Below, one piece after another: positions 58,701 to 64,000 of a stretch of 64,000 nucleotides of DNA; the stretch's first letter is position 1, and each line of letters opens with the position of its first letter. The notes under the pieces are model-generated. The model was not told the origin of the DNA. It did no database searches and worked only from the letters and a program-made list of their open reading frames with translations. The position numbers and the translations under genes are program-made. The DNA is from Siphonodentalium dalli (lineage: Eukaryota; Mollusca; Scaphopoda; Gadilida; Siphonodentaliidae). The stretch lies in the NCBI GenBank assembly GCA_032622095.1, contig CP136063.1, positions 217,637,982 through 217,701,981 of the forward strand, written 5' to 3'.

Positions 58701-60849
58701 AGGAATGAGCTGTACTCACCAGAGAAAGCTGTACTCACCAGAGATAAGGAATGAGCTGTACTCACCAGAGATAAGGAATGAGCTGTACTCACCAGAGATA
58801 AGGAATGAGCTGTACTCACCAGAGATAAGGAATGAGCTGTACTCACCAGAGATAAGGAATGAGCTGTACTCACCAGAGATAAGGAATGAGCTGTACTCAC
58901 CAGAGATAAGGAATGAGCTGTACTCACCAGAGATAAGGAATGAGCTGTACTCACCAGAGATAAGGAATGAGCTGTACTCACCAGAGATAAGGAATGAGCT
59001 GTACTCACCAGAGATAAGGAATGAGCTGTACTCACCAGAGATAAGGAATGAGCTGTACTCACCAGAGATAAGGAATGAGCTGTACTCACCAGAGATAAGG
59101 AATGAGCTGTACTCACCAGAGATAAGGAATGAGCTGTACTCACCAGAGATAAGGAATGAGCTGTACTCACCAGAGATAAGGAATGAGCTGTACTCACCAG
59201 AGATAAGGAATGAGCTGTACTCACCAGAGATAAGGAATGAGCTGTACTCACCAGAGATAAGGAATGAGCTGTACTCACCAGAGATAAGGAATGAGCTGTA
59301 CTCACCAGAGATAAGGAATGAGCTGTACTCACCAGAGATAAGGAATGAGCTGTACTCACCAGAGATAAGGAATGAGCTGTACTCACCAGAGATAAGGAAT
59401 GAGCTGTACTCACCAGAGATAAGGAATGAGCTGTACTCACCAGAGATAGCTGTACTCACCAGAGATAAGGAATGAGCTGTACTCACCAGAGATAGCTGTA
59501 CTCACCAGAGATAAGGAATGAGCTGTACTCACCAGAGATAGCTGTACTCACCAGAGATAAGGAATGAGCTGTACTCACCAGAGAAAGCTGTACTCACCAG
59601 AGATAAGGAATGAGCTGTACTCACCAGAGATAAGGAATGAGCTGTACTCACCAGAGATAAGGAATGAGCTGTACTCACCAGAGATAAGGAATGAGCTGTA
59701 CTCACCAGAGATAAGGAATGAGCTGTACTCACCAGAGATAAGGAATGAGCTGTACTCACCAGAGATAAGGAATGAGCTGTACTCACCAGAGATAAGGAAT
59801 GAGCTGTACTCACCAGAGATAAGGAATGAGCTGTACTCACCAGAGATAAGGAATGAGCTGTACTCACCAGAGATAAGGAATGAGCTGTACTCACCAGAGA
59901 TAAGGAATGAGCTGTACTCACCAGAGATAAGGAATGAGCTGTACTCACCAGAGATAAGGAATGAGCTGTACTCACCAGAGATAAGGAATGAGCTGTACTC
60001 ACCAGAGATAAGGAATGAGCTGTACTCACCAGAGATAAGGAATGAGCTGTACTCACCAGAGATAAGGAATGAGCTGTACTCACCAGAGATAAGGAATGAG
60101 CTGTACTCACCAGAGATAAGGAATGAGCTGTACTCACCAGAGATAAGGAATGAGCTGTACTCACCAGAGATAAGGAATGAGCTGTACTCACCAGAGATAA
60201 GGAATGAGCTGTACTCACCAGAGATAAGGAATGAGCTGTACTCACCAGAGATAAGGAATGAGCTGTACTCACCAGAGATAGCTGTACTCACCAGAGATAA
60301 GGAATGAGCTGTACTCACCAGAGATAGCTGTACTCACCAGAGATAAGGAATGAGCTGTACTCACCAGAGATAGCTGTACTCACCAGAGATAAGGAATGAG
60401 CTGTACTCACCAGAGAAAGCTGTACTCACCAGAGATAAGGAATGAGCTGTACTCACCAGAGATAAGGAATGAGCTGTACTCACCAGAGATAAGGAATGAG
60501 CTGTACTCACCAGAGATAAGGAATGAGCTGTACTCACCAGAGATAAGGAATGAGCTGTACTCACCAGAGATAAGGAATGAGCTGTACTCACCAGAGATAA
60601 GGAATGAGCTGTACTCACCAGAGATAAGGAATGAGCTGTACTCACCAGAGATAAGGAATGAGCTGTACTCACCAGAGATAAGGAATGAGCTGTACTCACC
60701 AGAGATAAGGAATGAGCTGTACTCACCAGAGATAAGGAATGAGCTGTACTCACCAGAGATAAGGAATGAGCTGTACTCACCAGAGATAAGGAATGAGCTG
60801 TACTCACCAGAGATAAGGAATGAGCTGTACTCACCAGAGATAAGGAATG
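55756..60849 (+). repeat. 5.1-kb minisatellite of 27-bp units derived from the LINE ORF
   Basis: The main unit is 27 bp, starts GAGCTGTACTCACCAGAGAT and translates as ELYSPEIRN. There are roughly 185 units. Shortened units of about 18-20 bp lack the GGAATGAG part, and one variant reads GAGAAAGCTG. From 57247 a higher-order pattern is visible: the GAGAAAG variant occurs at 57247, 57944, 58722, 59581 and 60413. Because 27 is a multiple of three, both strands are open for long distances. These ORFs are artefacts, apart from showing that the original LINE frame is retained. There are no unique spacers, so it is not a CRISPR array. Confidence 0.95.
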
Positions 60850-60926
60850 AATTTTTAAACGATGTGCCAGCTGATGTGCCACAAATTTCGAACACGTCAG
60901 CAAATTCGTGTGAGGGACCAGTTACC
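60850..60926 (+). pseudogene. L1/Tx1-like LINE ORF2, fragment between minisatellite and MITE
   Basis: In frame with the minisatellite units, NEFLNDVPADVPQISNTSAN and SCEGPVT run up to the TTAA of the MITE at 60927. Skipping the MITE, the same frame continues with LNGIKSSLKNMQSGKAPDSD at 61323 onward, a standard LINE linker (the GKAPDSDGL motif precedes the reverse transcriptase). Confidence 0.8.
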
Positions 60927-61326
60927 TTAACCCTTTACCCAACAAACCGGCCAAAACCGGCCAAATAAAGCTTCAACAGCCTAAAATATCTTCGGTCTGT
61001 CTCAATAGAACCATACAAATATGGATATCATTGGAACCGGCTCCTTGACCACATTGTGATAGTTACAGATATGCCCTGTGCCAATGCATTCTCTTATATA
61101 TGCGAGTCGACCATAGGTCGCCTCGCATATATAAGAGAATGCATTGGCCTAAAAAAAATCTTTTTTTAACACTTTTTACCATTTTTTCTTACATTCTTTA
61201 ACAATTCTATAATTTTTAATGTCTTAAGCCAATGCATTCTCTTATATATGCGAGGCGACCTATGGTCGACTCGCATATATAAGAGAATGCATTGGCACAG
61301 GGCCCTTCTGTTGGGTAAAGGGTTAA
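60927..61326. mobile_element. 400-bp piggyBac-like TTAA MITE inserted in the LINE ORF, copy 2
   Basis: Same length, ends and paired 67-bp palindromes as 24071-24470, with TTAA at 60927-60930 and 61323-61326. One TTAA plus the flanks restores an unbroken LINE reading frame, so this is a clean insertion with target duplication. Confidence 0.9.
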
Positions 61327-63478
61327 ATGGAATAAAATCGTCTCTAAAAAACATGCAATCTGGTAAAGCCCCTGACTCAGATGGTCTCATGCACAAGAGA
61401 CTTTTATTTGGCATTTTTTGATTACATAGGGCCGAAATTACTCATTTTATATAACAAATTATATTTAACAGGTTCATTATCGCCATCACAGAGAACTGGT
61501 CTCGTTACGTTAATCTGCAAAGATAAAGCTCGTGCGGAAGAACTAGCATATTGGAGACCTTATTTCCCTTTTAAATCTAGACTACAAGATTCTTTAAAAA
61601 ACATTATCTATGCGGATGAAACAGGATTTCGGCGAAGTGATCCACCCGGACCAGACTTGTTCTGTTCCGGTTCGATCAATTGCTGACAATCCACATGTAT
61701 TCCGCAACATTCTAGATTATGTAGACAAAAAGATCTTTCAATATCATTCATACGGTGGCTGATTTGCGACATACTCAATACATATATTATCTCGAGATAT
61801 TATCTCGAGATCTCGAGATAATTATGTCGAGATCTCGAGATAATGTATGTATTGAGTATGTCGAAAATCAGCCACCGTACATTCATTTGTCTAGATCAAA
61901 AGAAATCGTTTGATTAGGGTAGACCACACATATTTATTCCAATGTCTCCAATCTTTCGGTTTTGGTCCAATGTTTTGTACTTTCGTACGATTATTGTATA
62001 ATGATGCAACCAGTTGCGTTTATATTAACGGACACATTCCCCATCATTCCCCGTATCACGCTCAGTCCGCCAAGGGTGCAGTTTATCTCCCCTGCGTATA
62101 TGTCCTATGCCTTGAACCATTCGCCATTAAAGTTCGCGCCTTTCAAATAATTATATGGTTACATGCACCCGGACGCTCCGAACATGTCAAAATTTGCCTC
62201 TACCCCGATGATTCAACAGCCTTTTGTAAAGATGAAGAATCAGTTAAACGTTTTTTATCACTATAGCACAGCGCTTTGGCAGAGCTTCAGGGTCAAAAAT
62301 TAATATCAATAAGACAAAAGGCATACAATTTGGTAAATTCCGTGTATCAGATGATCATGCATTCGGAATTTCATGACCTGACCTGCTGACGGACCCCAAA
62401 AATTACTAGGCATTTATTTCGGAAAGAACATAACCTCAGACGATATTAAATTTATGGACTTCGCGCCGATCGAATGTCCTATCACGGGAAGACAACTGTA
62501 TCAAAAGTTTTCGCTTGTAGCAAACTATCGGACAAATTTTAGAGTTACCTCGCTTTTATCATGACAGATTTCAAAGACAAATGTTTCGTTTCATTTTGGG
62601 ATCTAAAATTGGACTTTTCAAACGCAAAGTTCTCTTTCAAGATTGTGTTGACGGAGGCTTAGTCGTAGTCAACATTGATCTTAAAATGAAAGCCTTTCGT
62701 CTGAATCATATCCGACAAGTTATTTATTCCGCAGAAGTCAAGAAATGGTTATACTTTGCCAGATATTGGCTCGGACTGCAACTAAGACATTATAATCCGA
62801 TTTTATTTTCGAATTCCGCTCCACGTACATTGACCCCGTGCCCATTTTACAAGTCCTGTTTACAACAGTTTACTGTTACGTTCCATAGCTTTTACAAATA
62901 TTGATCACATTAATATGAAAACATGCGATTATTACAATTTACTTATAAATAAAGATAATGTCGTTCCTAAAGTGAAACTGCGCGCGTCTGGGAACTACTT
63001 CGTCACAGTTTTATGGAACCTTTAGGAAGACATGTATCATGGATCATTTCTCACAACACCATATTGAGTCAAAGTTTATTACGCTCTTTAAATATTTCCA
63101 GAACATATAATTGTACATTTTGCCACGAAGCTGAGGCAGTATGTCATCGCTTTTTACATGGCAAATTCTTAAAATTTATCAGAAACGCTCTTTATAAACT
63201 TTTAGTCAGATTAGTTGGCGGACCACTTCGCATAGAAGCCAGATTAATTTTATTCTCGGTGAGTCCAGCTATATATGCTAACAAATTCTTTATCGCTTGC
63301 ACATCTGTGGCCATATCTACATATTTTAGCCACATATAGGCAAGTAATCTGGTCAAACAGAAACAGAGTGTACAGCCATCGAAAACACATATCTAGAACA
63401 GACATGCATCGCATTTTCTTCATGCACGATATCAAATATAGAATAAAGTCAAAGATTCCCTTTATAAATGTTCCATGA
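61327..63478 (+). pseudogene. L1/Tx1-like LINE ORF2, reverse transcriptase and C-terminal remnant
   Basis: Blocks in LINE order: GKAPDSDGL (61360), LSPSQRTGLVTLICKDKARA (about 61471), YWRP (about 61549), a motif A remnant LDQKKSFD (about 61890), YLFQCLQSFGFGPMF (61931), YVLCLEPFAIKVR (62098), motif C as LYPDDSTAFC (62201, alanine to proline in YADD), LFQDCVDGG (62632) and a C-terminal CTFCHEAEAVCHRFLH zinc-knuckle-like motif (63113). It ends near WSNRNRVYSHR and a stop at 63476-63478. Several frameshifts and stops mean it is dead. It is also interrupted at 61751-61879 by a palindromic MITE. Confidence 0.85.
61751..61879. mobile_element. 129-bp palindromic MITE inside the LINE, 6-bp target duplication
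   Basis: TACGGTGGCTGATTT...GACATACTCAATACAT is inverted at the right end (…AATCAGCCACCGTA), with one mismatch near base 16. The centre is a run of TCTCGAGA palindromes. CATTCA occurs on both sides (61745-61750, 61880-61885). The superfamily is unclear. Confidence 0.85.
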
Positions 63479-64000
63479 TCACTGATCATTATTTGCAAAA
63501 TTTGGCGATGAAAACAAATTGGAATATTTATTTTAAAATACTTTATATTAGTATATATTTCAGGTTGCATCGTGCGTGTGTGTTTGGATTGCTGTGTTGT
63601 GATGTCTCAATGTTTTAATGTCGTGATGCTGTCCCGTTATATTGTACGCGTATCCGTTTCGTCTTCCTTTGTAATATGTTTGCACGCGTCTTTCGTCTTC
63701 AACTGTATTGTGTTTTCTTAATACAGATCATGTCGACGATGATGAAACTATGGAGTCTGACAGGCCGGTTGCCACGTTTGTTTCCTAGTGAAACTTGGTC
63801 AGTCATATCCTCTGAAAACTGATGATCATAGAAACTGAGACGACATGAAAATAAAACAATAAAACAAAAATCATATAAGCCAGGGGCACGGGTTGGTCGC
63901 AACTGCTTCGATTTCGATGGAGTCGCGATTGGGCAGGCTCTATCTCGGTGTCGCCTCACTTCCATGCAGTGCCATATTTCTTGGAGACACGTTTACAGGT
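63479..64000. other. Sequence after the LINE, nothing recognised
   Basis: It may begin with the LINE 3' UTR. The minus-strand ORF at 63699-63965 has no recognisable motif or splice context. Confidence 0.35.

Noticed and set aside
55756-60849. Possible CRISPR-like array of short repeats
   Set aside because: Units are directly contiguous with no unique spacers, the sequence is eukaryotic, and the unit is traceable to a LINE ORF.
55843-60968. Long overlapping ORFs of up to 256 codons on both strands
   Set aside because: They translate a 27-bp minisatellite whose unit is a multiple of three and lacks stops in several frames. Only the link to the flanking LINE frame is meaningful.

Overview
The window looks like metazoan nuclear DNA, probably from a marine invertebrate. 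A mollusc or another lophotrochozoan is my guess at low confidence. It has spliced genes with GT-AG introns, three different non-LTR retrotransposon (LINE) remnants, many short inverted-repeat DNA transposons with recognisable target duplications, microsatellites and a long minisatellite. There are no operons, no bacterial gene order and no CRISPR array. Only two host genes can be supported, both partial. Most of the open reading frames come from repeats.

Layout. Positions 1-3550 hold the end of a hAT-like element and a CR1/L2-type LINE (about 693-3230) whose ORF is complete at the 3' end apart from one inserted stop codon. Positions 3906-11958 hold the last five coding exons (393 codons) of a plus-strand gene resembling the SAMD3-like (sterile alpha motif domain-containing protein 3-like) family. 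Its introns carry a 1.2-kb hAT-like element, TA-flanked miniature inverted-repeat elements (MITEs) and other inverted-repeat units. Positions 12000-21600 are intergenic: PIF/Harbinger-like, hAT-like and piggyBac-like (TTAA) MITEs plus diverged tandem repeats. Positions 21640-23856 hold a second, frameshifted LINE. Positions 24071-28010 hold a piggyBac-like MITE, a 496-bp TA MITE and three tandem copies of a roughly 740-bp composite repeat with internal 130-bp core repeats and a CA-rich microsatellite, similar in design to oyster pearl/Helentron-type elements.

Positions 28995-43329 are the most striking part of the window: a 14.3-kb, AT-rich, apparently non-coding near-perfect palindrome. The arms are 6.8 and 7.1 kb and the spacer is 411 bp. 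The outer ends are exactly inverted (5'-AGTAGTATTAAGAG), and the whole structure is bracketed by the 6-bp direct repeat TCCTCT. This is what an integrated transposon with giant terminal inverted repeats should look like. The 6-bp duplication and AG terminus match those described for Polinton/Maverick elements, but no Polinton gene is visible.

Positions 45200-48412 are a diverged tandem duplication in which one copy has gained three MITEs and the other keeps the empty sites. A probable last exon of a minus-strand gene lies at 49822-50036. Positions 51016-55400 hold more MITEs, including one nested inside another repeat. From about 55555 to 63478 lies a third LINE, of L1/Tx1-like character. It is interrupted by a 5.1-kb minisatellite that grew from a 27-bp piece of its own ORF, then by a 400-bp TTAA MITE, then by a 129-bp palindromic MITE.

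The elements record a sequence of events more than a cooperating set of genes: LINE insertion, minisatellite growth, MITE insertion into LINEs and duplications, and arrival or formation of a giant palindrome.
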